NCBI GenBank assembly: GCA_021201755.1
Contig: JAJQEI010000050.1
Coordinates: 1-52,030 of the forward strand
Direction: 5' to 3'
From: Ruminococcus sp.
Lineage (GTDB): Bacteria > Bacillota > Clostridia > Oscillospirales > Ruminococcaceae
DNA length: 52,030 nucleotides
The notes under the pieces were generated by a model. That model saw nothing but the letters and a program-made list of their open reading frames with translations. It made no database searches and was not told the origin of the DNA. A program made the position numbers and the translations under genes. Below, one piece after another: positions 40,877-48,937 of the stretch. Within the stretch, counting starts at the first letter, position 1, and each line of letters starts with the position of its first letter.

Positions 40877-42265
40877 TCAATACACGCTGTATGCAGTTGT
40901 TGTACTTTCACTAGTATCAGTAGAAGTGTCATCTGTAGAATTTGATGTATCAACAGCTACTTCTTCAATCGCTAAATCCGTCGGCATAGTATAACCTCCG
41001 TCAATGATACCATAGATTGCAAATGTATCATAGATTGCCTGTTTATAAGTTGTGCTTTTTGCAATAACGCAAATGTAAATGCCACCATTATCATCAGTAG
41101 CATAGCTAACTAGGCAATTTCCGGCTTCATCAGTATAACCAGTTTTTCCGGCTTCAATTGTCAGACCAGTGACCTCAGTGCCATACATATGACTAAACAT
41201 AGTGCTTTCTAGTGCAATACCGTCCGGATGCTGTGTTGTTTTGGTTGTGGTATATTGATAGGTACTTAAAACTTCACTACAAATATCGTTTTGCATTGCG
41301 GCATACATCAAAATAGCAATATCAGAAACTGTGCTGTAGTGGTCTTCGTCATGTAGTCCACTTGTGGTAACGAAGTGTGTATTATTCATGCCTAGTTCTT
41401 CTGCTTTTTCATTCATCAGTTCTACAAATGCTTCTTCCGAGTCGCTGACGTATTCTGCAATTGCTGCAGTTGCATCAGCACCAGAGGGCAGTGCTGCGCC
41501 ATAGAGTAAATCGGTAATGGTAATCGTCTCGCCGTCTTCGAAGCCAGCACGAGATGCTTCTGCTTCAATCAATGGGTTGATGATGTCTGCAGTCATGGTG
41601 AACGTGTCAGTAAAATCTTCAATGTTTTCTGCAGCAACTAGAATTGTCATAACCTTTGTCATAGAAGCCGGATAAATTTGCTCGTCCGAATCACGTTCCG
41701 CTAGAATCGTTCTATTGTTGACATCGACGAGAATTGCATTTGTTGTAGCAATATTATTCTCAGTCAATGTGAATATATCGTCCGCTTCAGTAAGCGTACC
41801 CAAAAGTGAAATCTCATCAGATACATCGGTTTCTTCTTCAATGATTTCCGCTGTACTTGTTGCAACGACGCCATCTGATTCAGACGCTTGAAAGACAACA
41901 GCAGTAGAAGAAGATTGAGAAACAGATGATTGACCAGTTTGTGTAACTAGTACTACTACGAAAACAACAACAATAATAATGCAAAGTATAGCAATTGCAA
42001 TGTTGAGCATCAGGTGAGAGTTCCCTCTGTATTGTGCTCTGGCGTGAGCAGCTGATTTGAGACTGGCATATACTCTAGATCTCGTAGAGTCGACAGGATA
42101 TTTTCGTTTTGACTGATTAGTTCGGCGTATAGATTCATCTTGTTGTGCTCGACTGCTTCGTTGTGACTGGCTATTTCTGCGATAAGATGAATCTGTAGAT
42201 GTGGGTGACGTTATACGTGATGTTGGACGAGAATGTCGATCCTGCGAATAATTATTGTTTTTCAT
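40877..42265 (-). CDS. D-alanyl-D-alanine carboxypeptidase (S11, DacA-like) with a long cytoplasmic head
   Basis: 462 residues. Residues 1-85 are Arg/Ser/Gln-rich, cytoplasmic and low complexity, followed by one membrane helix (MLNIAIAILCIIIVVVFVVVLV). The extracellular S11 domain has SMTK (PASMTKVMT, catalytic Ser), PSGADA in place of SGNDA, and KTG (EAGKTGYT). It trims the terminal D-Ala from stem peptides. A long cytoplasmic head is unusual for DacA, which normally has a cleaved signal. It overlaps no neighbour and has its own promoter; the VanY-like gene lies 118 bases downstream. Confidence 0.85.
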   Translation of the reverse strand: MKNNNYSQDRHSRPTSRITSPTSTDSSYRRNSQSQRSSRAQQDESIRRTNQSKRKYPVDSTRSRVYASLKSAAHARAQYRGNSHLMLNIAIAILCIIIVVVFVVVLVTQTGQSSVSQSSSTAVVFQASESDGVVATSTAEIIEEETDVSDEISLLGTLTEADDIFTLTENNIATTNAILVDVNNRTILAERDSDEQIYPASMTKVMTILVAAENIEDFTDTFTMTADIINPLIEAEASRAGFEDGETITITDLLYGAALPSGADATAAIAEYVSDSEEAFVELMNEKAEELGMNNTHFVTTSGLHDEDHYSTVSDIAILMYAAMQNDICSEVLSTYQYTTTKTTQHPDGIALESTMFSHMYGTEVTGLTIEAGKTGYTDEAGNCLVSYATDDNGGIYICVIAKSTTYKQAIYDTFAIYGIIDGGYTMPTDLAIEEVAVDTSNSTDDTSTDTSESTTTAYSVY

Positions 42266-42418
42266 ATTACACCTCTACGTGATAATGATAATATTTTGAT
42301 AATAGGGTATTTCTAAAACGGTATGTCAAGTAATTTGTTTCAATATACGAAATACACCCCTGCTATATATGCTTTCTTCTCTGTAAAAAGCATCAAGAAT
42401 AAAGCACACTTATTATTT

Positions 42419-42447
42419 ATTATACCGCATTTTTTTGAATTTGTCAA
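42419..42447 (-). promoter_or_regulatory. Consensus sigma-A promoter of the DacA-like gene
   Basis: TTGACA (42447-42442), 17-bp spacer, TATAAT (42424-42419), giving a ~145-base leader. Confidence 0.8.
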
Positions 42448-42733
42448 CGTTTACATCCCAATTTTTCTTGCTTTTTTAGATAAAAATCGGTTTAAAAGGG
42501 TGATTTATGGTAAATGTGGCGAAAAAAATACAAATACAATGTTGGAATGACTCGTCCACTCTGTATTTTTTAACACTTTTTACTGCTATTTCTGCCATAT
42601 AGATAAATTTTTTAGTGGCAAAGTTGGGATATATCATAAAAAAATTGCAAAGACACCATTCATCATTTCGCTGCATAAATTAGAAATAGAAGTAACCCAC
42701 TTCGAATTTTTGCATAGAAAAGGGGAGTAAACA
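42448..42733. other. Intergenic stretch before the amidase
   Basis: AT-rich. A 31-codon frame starts at ATG 42507 after AAAAGGG, but it has no recognisable product, so it is not called. I could not identify a convincing promoter for the amidase. Confidence 0.4.
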
Positions 42734-43471
42734 ATGCCGACAATTTTTTTAAGCCCGTCCACTCAAGAATGGAATCCTTACGTTGGTGGTGGTAATGAAG
42801 AGGTATATATGAATCAGATTGCAGATCGTATGGAACCATATCTCCGCTCTAGTGGTATCACATATGTACGAAACGATCCAGATCGGAACGTGACAGGAGC
42901 AATCAGTGACTCCAATGCAGGACATTATGATGTGCATTTGGCACTGCACAGTAATGCAGCACCAGAAAATCTGTCAGGGCTGCTTCGTGGAATTGATGTT
43001 TATTATTCACCATATGATGAAAGCAGTCAGACACTTGCCATCATCACAGCAAACAACTTTATGAGCATTTATCCCTTGCCAGACAAATGTACTGCCAGAC
43101 CAACAACTTCCTTGGCGGAGGTTCTGCAAACAAATGCAACAGCAATTTTATGTGAAATCGGTTATCATGACAATGAACAAGATGCAAATTGGATTCGGGA
43201 TAACTTGACAAGTATTGCAATAAATTTAGTGCAATCATTATGCGATTATTTTGGAATTCCTTTGATTGAGGCAGGACCTGTATTACGTGGTACGGTTGTG
43301 ACAAATGACAGTGGATTAAATATTCGACAATTCCCATCAATCGAAAGTGCTGTTATTGGTTCAATTCCAAATGGTGCATCCGTAACTGTTTACAGCAGCA
43401 CAAACAATTGGGATGTCGTATCTTATCAAGGAATGACCGGTTATGCAAGTAGTGAATATATTGTAATATAA
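42734..43471 (+). CDS. N-acetylmuramoyl-L-alanine amidase (Amidase_3) with SH3b domain
   Basis: 245 residues. Amidase_3 domain (1-~175): IFLSPSTQEWNPYVGGGNEE at the start, HYDVHLALHSNAAP (zinc His and neighbours), and AILCEIGYHDNEQDANWI (catalytic Glu). The C-terminal ~65 residues are a bacterial SH3 domain (GTVVTNDSGLNIRQFPSIESAVIGSIPNG). There is no signal peptide, so it must act after lysis, in the mother cell or via another route. GGGGAG precedes the ATG. Confidence 0.9.
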   Translation: MPTIFLSPSTQEWNPYVGGGNEEVYMNQIADRMEPYLRSSGITYVRNDPDRNVTGAISDSNAGHYDVHLALHSNAAPENLSGLLRGIDVYYSPYDESSQTLAIITANNFMSIYPLPDKCTARPTTSLAEVLQTNATAILCEIGYHDNEQDANWIRDNLTSIAINLVQSLCDYFGIPLIEAGPVLRGTVVTNDSGLNIRQFPSIESAVIGSIPNGASVTVYSSTNNWDVVSYQGMTGYASSEYIVI

Positions 43472-43477
43472 AAATAC

Positions 43478-43517
43478 GCATCTGAAGGTATCTATAAAGT
43501 ACTTCAGATGCATATTT
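43478..43517. terminator. Terminator between convergent genes
   Basis: GCATCTGAAG (43478-43487) / CTTCAGATGC (43502-43511), perfect 10-bp arms, then an AT-rich tract containing T4. Shared by the amidase (+) and DUF4340 gene (-). Confidence 0.75.
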
Positions 43518-43520
43518 TAT

Positions 43521-44993
43521 TTATGCGCCTACAGATTCCAAAGCTTCTTCAAATGTCACATAGCATTCTAGTAATCTGCCATTTCCGCTTAATGTTTTTT
43601 GACGTACCAAGGTGTAAGAAAATTCGCCATCAATATATGCCCAATAGTTATTGTCTTCATAGGGGATCAACTCTACAGTATGCGTGCTATCATCCGTAAG
43701 AACATAAGTTATAGATAGTGCTACAGCATCTGCATCGTAACCGGGGTCTTTTGCATCACTTTGAATTTCTTCGTAACTGAGGTTAGCTGCTTTTTCAAAG
43801 AATTCGCTATATGCATCTACTGTATCTTCAGAATCCGAAAAGTCAATGCCGTTGCATGAATAAGTACTGTTTTCATAATCTATATCGATTGTCGTTTCAA
43901 AGTCTAATGTTTTGTCATTATATGATCCACTATAAGAAACAGTCATTGATGCTACAGTGTCTTCGCTAGGTTTATATAGTGTTTCGAGCATATAATCGCT
44001 TGTTTCTGCCTGTAAAAAAGAGAGATAAGAAGAGTCAAAAATATAAATTTCGCCTGTTTCCATATGCAGACAGTTAATATAACTTGTTACTAGTGAATCA
44101 TAATCTTCAAATAACAAAGTGACACTATTTCCATTTTTTTGTTCGAAGTAGAGAGTGTATCCTGGATTATCAAAACCATATTCTGCATAATCACTTTCCG
44201 TGATATCACTTTCTCCAAAATCATCAATTTCCATTTCTTGCAATGAAATAGTAAGAGAGGAAATTTTTGAGCTGTCCAGTAAAATTGGAATATCGTAGGG
44301 AACGAGCATATCCCATTCTCCCTCGTCTGTCAACTCGAGGTCATAAATTACTTCGTCACCTGCTTGTAAAGACAAACGGCAGAAATCAGATGTAGAATCC
44401 TCTACCACGTAACGATTACGCAGTTGCGTTTCGTTGACCGCCAAATATCCAGCAATACTTGCATCTACTAGATACACATGATCGCTGCCATCACACATCA
44501 TATAAAAATACTCACTTGTCGAGGTCTGATTCCCAACATAAATGGTTACTGTATTTGTGTTTACATCACTGCTGTCGTCGCTATCTGTGCTTGTAGAATC
44601 AGCGATATAATACATAATAGAAATCGGATCACTCAGTCCATAATTTTCAAGAGTACTGGAATCTAAAATTCCTAAGTCCTCTGTTGCTGTTAAAGAGCAG
44701 CCATAAGAACACAGAGTATTAATATAATAGGTGTTGATATAGGATTGCTCACCTTCTGTAACAACCCAGCTGTTGGATTCGTCATCTGCTTCAATGGTAT
44801 AATCCAGGTCAGGCGTGTGAATATCTAATTTTACAACATTACCGAAAGAAAAGTTGCTGATCTGCAACGCAGCTGCTTCTTTTGCCGCTTCTTCTGTTTG
44901 TTTTGTTTGATAAGAATCTATAAAGAAATAAGCTCCGATTGTAATAAAAATCATTAAAACCAAGATCAATCCCAAAATCAATTGTCTTTTCAT
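43521..44993 (-). CDS. DUF4340 domain protein of a Gld-type ABC system
   Basis: 490 residues. One N-terminal membrane helix (QLILGLILVLMIFITIGAYFFI), then a large extracellular acidic beta-rich part, including the DUF4340-like SWVVTEGEQSYINTYYINTLCSYGCSLTATE...LENYGLSDP and a second copy-like region later. In other bacteria DUF4340 genes directly follow gldG-like genes. Its role is unknown. Start ATG 44993 with GGGAGG 9 bases upstream; last gene of the operon. Confidence 0.82.
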   Translation of the reverse strand: MKRQLILGLILVLMIFITIGAYFFIDSYQTKQTEEAAKEAAALQISNFSFGNVVKLDIHTPDLDYTIEADDESNSWVVTEGEQSYINTYYINTLCSYGCSLTATEDLGILDSSTLENYGLSDPISIMYYIADSTSTDSDDSSDVNTNTVTIYVGNQTSTSEYFYMMCDGSDHVYLVDASIAGYLAVNETQLRNRYVVEDSTSDFCRLSLQAGDEVIYDLELTDEGEWDMLVPYDIPILLDSSKISSLTISLQEMEIDDFGESDITESDYAEYGFDNPGYTLYFEQKNGNSVTLLFEDYDSLVTSYINCLHMETGEIYIFDSSYLSFLQAETSDYMLETLYKPSEDTVASMTVSYSGSYNDKTLDFETTIDIDYENSTYSCNGIDFSDSEDTVDAYSEFFEKAANLSYEEIQSDAKDPGYDADAVALSITYVLTDDSTHTVELIPYEDNNYWAYIDGEFSYTLVRQKTLSGNGRLLECYVTFEEALESVGA

Positions 44994-45016
44994 GGAAATC
45001 AACCTCCCTGCATACC

Positions 45017-46501
45017 TTAAGAATTACGGCGTTTTACCCAAATTGCAATGCCAACAGCCATAATGACAATTGGGAAGATGGTTAAGACAACAATGAGTTT
45101 TTCTGCAAATGATTCATCCTGCAATGCAATATAATCATAGCTAGTAGATTTTGCTGAAATTTCCATATCCACGTCGCTATCACACATCCAGCTAACAGTA
45201 CTCAGCATTAAATAAACAGGAATGATAAAATACTCTTGAGAAGCATGGTCATCATCTAAAAATTCAGCATTTCCATACACAACCATTTTTGAAGAATTTC
45301 GTGCATTTGCAGTGGAATATGCAGCCAGTACCATAGATCCTTCGATATCCTCGGGGTCATCGCTGACACCACCGTATGCTTCGCCAACAGCAGTATCATA
45401 AGTAGTGATCAGGGAAGCAATCGTATACTTTCCGCCTTCATCATAATAAGTAAAGCTTCTGGACTCCGGCATATACGTATAAAGTCCCTGATCAATCAGA
45501 GACGATGTCAAATCTGCAGCGTCGCTATCATCATCTAATTCTGTTAATTCGCAAAGAATTGTTGTATCATCGCCAGAGATATGATAATCGGAATTGGTTT
45601 CATAGATGTGATCGTATTCCATAGTAATTCCATAATCTGCCATCACATCCTCAAAATTTTCGTATGCAATGGCATTGCTACTAGGCGACATCATCATTGT
45701 AATACATCCACCTTCATCTAAGTATGCATCTAAAACTTCTTTTTCTGCATCCGTTAAATCTGAAGTTGGTGCACAGACTAAGATGAGTGCAGCATCATCA
45801 GGTACAGCATCTATTTCTGACAAGTTTAGCGATTCAGCCTGATAGTTATAATTGATTAAATTTGTTGTAAAGATGGAATACTCATCGACAGATTTTTCTC
45901 CGTGACCAGTCAAGAAATATACAGTTGGTGTATATCCTTCAACGACGCCCTTGATAGAACCAGTGATTAAATTTTCTCCGGAAAATTCTTCGCTTGTGGT
46001 ATTACCATCATCGTCTGTATATGTTGTATACATATAAGTGCCGGGAACACGGCGTTTATTATCGCCACAAACAAAAATCATATCGCCAGTTGAAAGCGTA
46101 TATTCATCATCAGGATTGATTTCATCCAGTGTCTCCGTATCTGTGTTTGGATCGAAATCAATCAGGTTAATGCAGTCGTGTGATTCATATGCCAAAAGCG
46201 TCCGATATAATACCAATGTATCCATATCGTCTTCCAAATCTTCCATTTCTGCAAGCAAATAGAAATCTACTGTTACACCTTGTGCATCTAATTCGTCTAG
46301 ATATTCTTCAGTCGTATTCGTCAAACTAAATTGTCCATTCGAAGAAATGTCCCAGCTGAAATCAAAACGATTGACAATCATATTGACAATTATTGCAATA
46401 ATTAAAATTAAAATGACCAAAATCCATGCCATGCTAGAAAATTTGGTGTTTTTCCAATTGAATGATCTCCGTTTGTTTCCTTTTTCTTGGTTTTTTGCCA
46501 T
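45017..46501 (-). CDS. GldG-like ABC auxiliary subunit
   Basis: 494 residues. N-terminal helix (SMAWILVILILIIAIIVNMIV), then NRFDFSWDISSNGQFSLTNTTEEYL, the hallmark entry of GldG/DUF4350-type proteins. Extracellular domain with VYFLTGHGEKS, LILVCAPTSDLTDAEKEVLDAYLDEGGCITMMMSP, and a C-terminal helix (IVVLTIFPIVIMAVGIAIWVKRR). The gliding-motility name reflects homology only; Ruminococcus do not glide. GGAGG 9 bases upstream. Confidence 0.88.
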   Translation of the reverse strand: MAKNQEKGNKRRSFNWKNTKFSSMAWILVILILIIAIIVNMIVNRFDFSWDISSNGQFSLTNTTEEYLDELDAQGVTVDFYLLAEMEDLEDDMDTLVLYRTLLAYESHDCINLIDFDPNTDTETLDEINPDDEYTLSTGDMIFVCGDNKRRVPGTYMYTTYTDDDGNTTSEEFSGENLITGSIKGVVEGYTPTVYFLTGHGEKSVDEYSIFTTNLINYNYQAESLNLSEIDAVPDDAALILVCAPTSDLTDAEKEVLDAYLDEGGCITMMMSPSSNAIAYENFEDVMADYGITMEYDHIYETNSDYHISGDDTTILCELTELDDDSDAADLTSSLIDQGLYTYMPESRSFTYYDEGGKYTIASLITTYDTAVGEAYGGVSDDPEDIEGSMVLAAYSTANARNSSKMVVYGNAEFLDDDHASQEYFIIPVYLMLSTVSWMCDSDVDMEISAKSTSYDYIALQDESFAEKLIVVLTIFPIVIMAVGIAIWVKRRNS

Positions 46502-46507
46502 TGTTTA

Positions 46508-47239
46508 TTACCTCCTGCTCCAACGTCTTTTTTCAATCGAAATAATCGTCCAGCTTAGGAATACGATAATTTCTGTCAAAAAGCCAACCAAATCAGAGAT
46601 TTGAATGAGTCCTTGTGAAAACACATCGAATTTCGTTTCCGTGGAAAACCAATCGACAACATCAGACAGTACTGGAATACTAGAGATAAATCCGGTTGCG
46701 CCTAAGTTATCCATCAATAGCAGCAACAGCATACAAAGTTCACTAATTAAAATTGCGATAATTGGCATTTCTGTTAGTGAAGAAACAAGAATTCCCAAGG
46801 AAATGCAGACTAGTCCGAAAAGGAAAAAGCCAATGTATGTACAAACCAAGCTAGACCAAATCACTCTGCCATACATGGTTGTAATCAGTGGGAACACTAT
46901 AGATACAACCAGCATAACTAAAAGAACAGTGGCAGTTGCCAAAAACTTTGCCATGACAATTTGCGTCACATTCAACGGACTGGAAAGCAGCAATGTTTCT
47001 GTTCCGTTTTTTCGTTCTTCTGAAAAAGTACGCATGGTAAGTAATGGCAACAAAATGATAAAGTAAAATAAGTTTACATAAAAAATCGATGCAAATGAAA
47101 ATTCATAGGTAGAAGAGGTGACACTTGCGATCTCCATAATAAAAGTCAGTGAAAAGGTTGCGATAAAAAAAGCAATGACGAAATAGGCAATTGGTGATAG
47201 GAAATAACTTTGTAATTCTTTTTTATAAAGTGCAAACAT
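46508..47239 (-). CDS. ABC transporter permease (GldF-like)
   Basis: 243 residues with six helices. MFALYKKELQSYFLSPIAYFVIA and PLLTMRTFSEERKNGTETLLLSSP are typical of ABC-2 type (NatB/GldF) permeases. It partners the ATPase directly upstream (6 bases) and the GldG-like subunit downstream. Confidence 0.9.
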   Translation of the reverse strand: MFALYKKELQSYFLSPIAYFVIAFFIATFSLTFIMEIASVTSSTYEFSFASIFYVNLFYFIILLPLLTMRTFSEERKNGTETLLLSSPLNVTQIVMAKFLATATVLLVMLVVSIVFPLITTMYGRVIWSSLVCTYIGFFLFGLVCISLGILVSSLTEMPIIAILISELCMLLLLLMDNLGATGFISSIPVLSDVVDWFSTETKFDVFSQGLIQISDLVGFLTEIIVFLSWTIISIEKRRWSRR

Positions 47240-47245
47240 AATCGG

Positions 47246-48316
47246 TTATTCCTCCTCTTTCTCGGCATCAGTAGGATCTGTTTGTTCTTCAGATTCTATT
47301 GTTTCATCAGATGCTTCTGATTTCTTTGCTTCTGCTTCTGCTTCCATTTCGTCTAACAAATCTTGCAAATTGGTACGCTTGTTCGGCTGGTTAACAAGTT
47401 TTACGAAAACCTGTTCCAAATCCTTTTTCTCGGTGGTAACCTCCAAAACTTCCAAACCATTTTGCAGTAGTGCCGACAGCAGTCCATTTCTCGAGCTTTC
47501 ACTCTCCAGCTCCACATCGTAGGAGTATACACCTGTCCGTACAAATTGTACATTGCTGACACGCAGTACACCACTTGCTTGTCTGGCAACACGAGGCACA
47601 GCTCGAGAACTCCCTTGTACTGTCAATCGCAGCAGAACGCTGCCGGACTGAGAATCTTCTTCTAGGTTCTCTAATGTATCGTCTGCCTTAATTTCACCTT
47701 GATTGATGACAACGACACGATCACAAACTGCGCTGATTTCGCCCAAAATATGGGAGCTTAAAATAATCGCATGATTGTGACGTAAATCTAAGATGAGATT
47801 GCGCACTTCCATCAGCTGTGTTGGGTCAAGACCAACTGTCGGCTCGTCCAAAATTAAAACAGGTGGATCACCAATTAACGCTTGTGCAAATCCCACTCGC
47901 TGTTTATATCCCTTCGATAGGTTGCGAATCAGACGTCCTTGCACATCAGTGATTTTCAAAAGCTCCATCACACGTTTGACTTCAGTGCTTTTCTTGTGCG
48001 CTGGAATTCCTTTTAATCCAGTCACAAATTTTAAATATTCCTTGACTTTCATATCCGGGTATACCGGTGGAATTTCCGGTAAGAAACCGATTTGCCGTTT
48101 TGCCTTAACCGGCTGTTGGGCAATATCATAGTCTTGAATGGTGACCGTTCCACTGGAGGAGGGGATAACTCCCGCCATAATATTTAATGTAGTGGATTTT
48201 CCAGCACCGTTTGGACCCAAGAAGCCAAGCACTTCATTTTCACGCACTTGAAAGCTGACGCTTCTTAGGGCAGATTTCTTCCCATAAAATTTGGTCAGAT
48301 TTTGTATTTCAACCAT
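47246..48316 (-). CDS. ABC transporter ATPase (GldA-like)
   Basis: About 356 residues. Walker A GFLGPNGAGKST, Q-loop region FLPEIPPVYP, signature LSKGYKQRVGFAQAL, Walker B VLILDEPTVGLDP and H-loop SSHILGE. A C-terminal extension of ~80 residues ends in a Glu/Ala-rich tail. Start ATG 48316 with AAAGGAG 6 bases upstream (the TTG/ATG at 48343 lacks a site). First gene of the gldAFG-DUF4340 operon. Confidence 0.9.
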   Translation of the reverse strand: MVEIQNLTKFYGKKSALRSVSFQVRENEVLGFLGPNGAGKSTTLNIMAGVIPSSSGTVTIQDYDIAQQPVKAKRQIGFLPEIPPVYPDMKVKEYLKFVTGLKGIPAHKKSTEVKRVMELLKITDVQGRLIRNLSKGYKQRVGFAQALIGDPPVLILDEPTVGLDPTQLMEVRNLILDLRHNHAIILSSHILGEISAVCDRVVVINQGEIKADDTLENLEEDSQSGSVLLRLTVQGSSRAVPRVARQASGVLRVSNVQFVRTGVYSYDVELESESSRNGLLSALLQNGLEVLEVTTEKKDLEQVFVKLVNQPNKRTNLQDLLDEMEAEAEAKKSEASDETIESEEQTDPTDAEKEEE

Positions 48317-48377
48317 AAAACGCTCCTTTCCGCTTCTCGTCAAATTACATAATCAGCGAGAAAGCAATACTTTTTTT

Positions 48378-48406
48378 ATTATCGCAAAATAATATGTCCT
48401 TGTCAT
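48378..48406 (-). promoter_or_regulatory. Possible promoter of the Gld-type operon
   Basis: ATGACA (48406-48401), 17-bp spacer, GATAAT (48383-48378) on the minus strand; weaker than other promoters here. Confidence 0.55.
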
Positions 48407-48460
48407 GTTGAATGTGTGAATATTCTTTTAAATGTAGGAAAGATAGATAAAAAATCGGAT

Positions 48461-48476
48461 TGCTAATGAATTAGCA
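48461..48476. repeat. Short palindrome in the gldA/GH48 divergent region
   Basis: TGCTAAT (48461-48467) / ATTAGCA (48470-48476) with 2 bases between. Candidate operator. Confidence 0.5.
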
Positions 48477-48536
48477 CTGCCACACTGTCAGAAAAATGGA
48501 CAACAAGCTGTATATGATACAAGAAAAGTATCGCAT

Positions 48537-48655
48537 ATTACTGTAAAAAGGACATGAAGAAAAGTCGTATGTTGGACGAAAATTAAACTTGTACAGTAAT
48601 TTTTTGACATAGACGAAAGGCTTAGGTAAAATTGCACAAAAAAACGGCGTCCAAC
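48537..48655. repeat. Interleaved inverted repeats upstream of GH48
   Basis: Two perfect pairs interlock: ATTACTGTA (48537-48545) with TACAGTAAT (48592-48600), and GTTGGACG (48571-48578) with CGTCCAAC (48648-48655). They flank and overlap the P1 promoter region. Confidence 0.65.
48604..48632 (+). promoter_or_regulatory. Possible upstream promoter P1 of GH48
   Basis: TTGACA (48604-48609), 17-bp spacer, TAAAAT (48627-48632), placed between the inverted-repeat arms. Confidence 0.55.
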
Positions 48656-48708
48656 TTGTTCAAGTATACAAAAATGTCGCTTTACCTTTTTGAAAATTGT
48701 GCAAAGGA

Positions 48709-48737
48709 TTGACGAAATCAGAAAAGAAGTGTATAAT
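48709..48737 (+). promoter_or_regulatory. Promoter P2 of GH48
   Basis: TTGACG (48709-48714), 17-bp spacer, TATAAT (48732-48737). The transcript would have a ~195-base leader with small hairpins (TGCC/GGCA near 48848) and a T-rich stretch at 48883-48896. The 620-base gap 48317-48937 holds only these regulatory elements. Confidence 0.7.
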
Positions 48738-48937
48738 ATCAAATATGAAAGCGAGTGTCTTTGTGTATATTCTGTGAAAGCAGAATGGAACGTCGCTGCG
48801 ATTTGACTGTTTCACTCGTACAAGAAGTGTGGGTTCTGTAGAGGGGCTGCCGTACAAGGCAGAGCGAAATGGAATAGCAGTTTTTTTCTTTTTTATCATT
48901 TATTTTTATACTTTATTGAAAGGGGAATTTTTAAACT

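Noticed and set aside
42507..42602. 31-codon small gene before the amidase
   Set aside because: Only a moderate ribosome site and no recognisable sequence; too little support.
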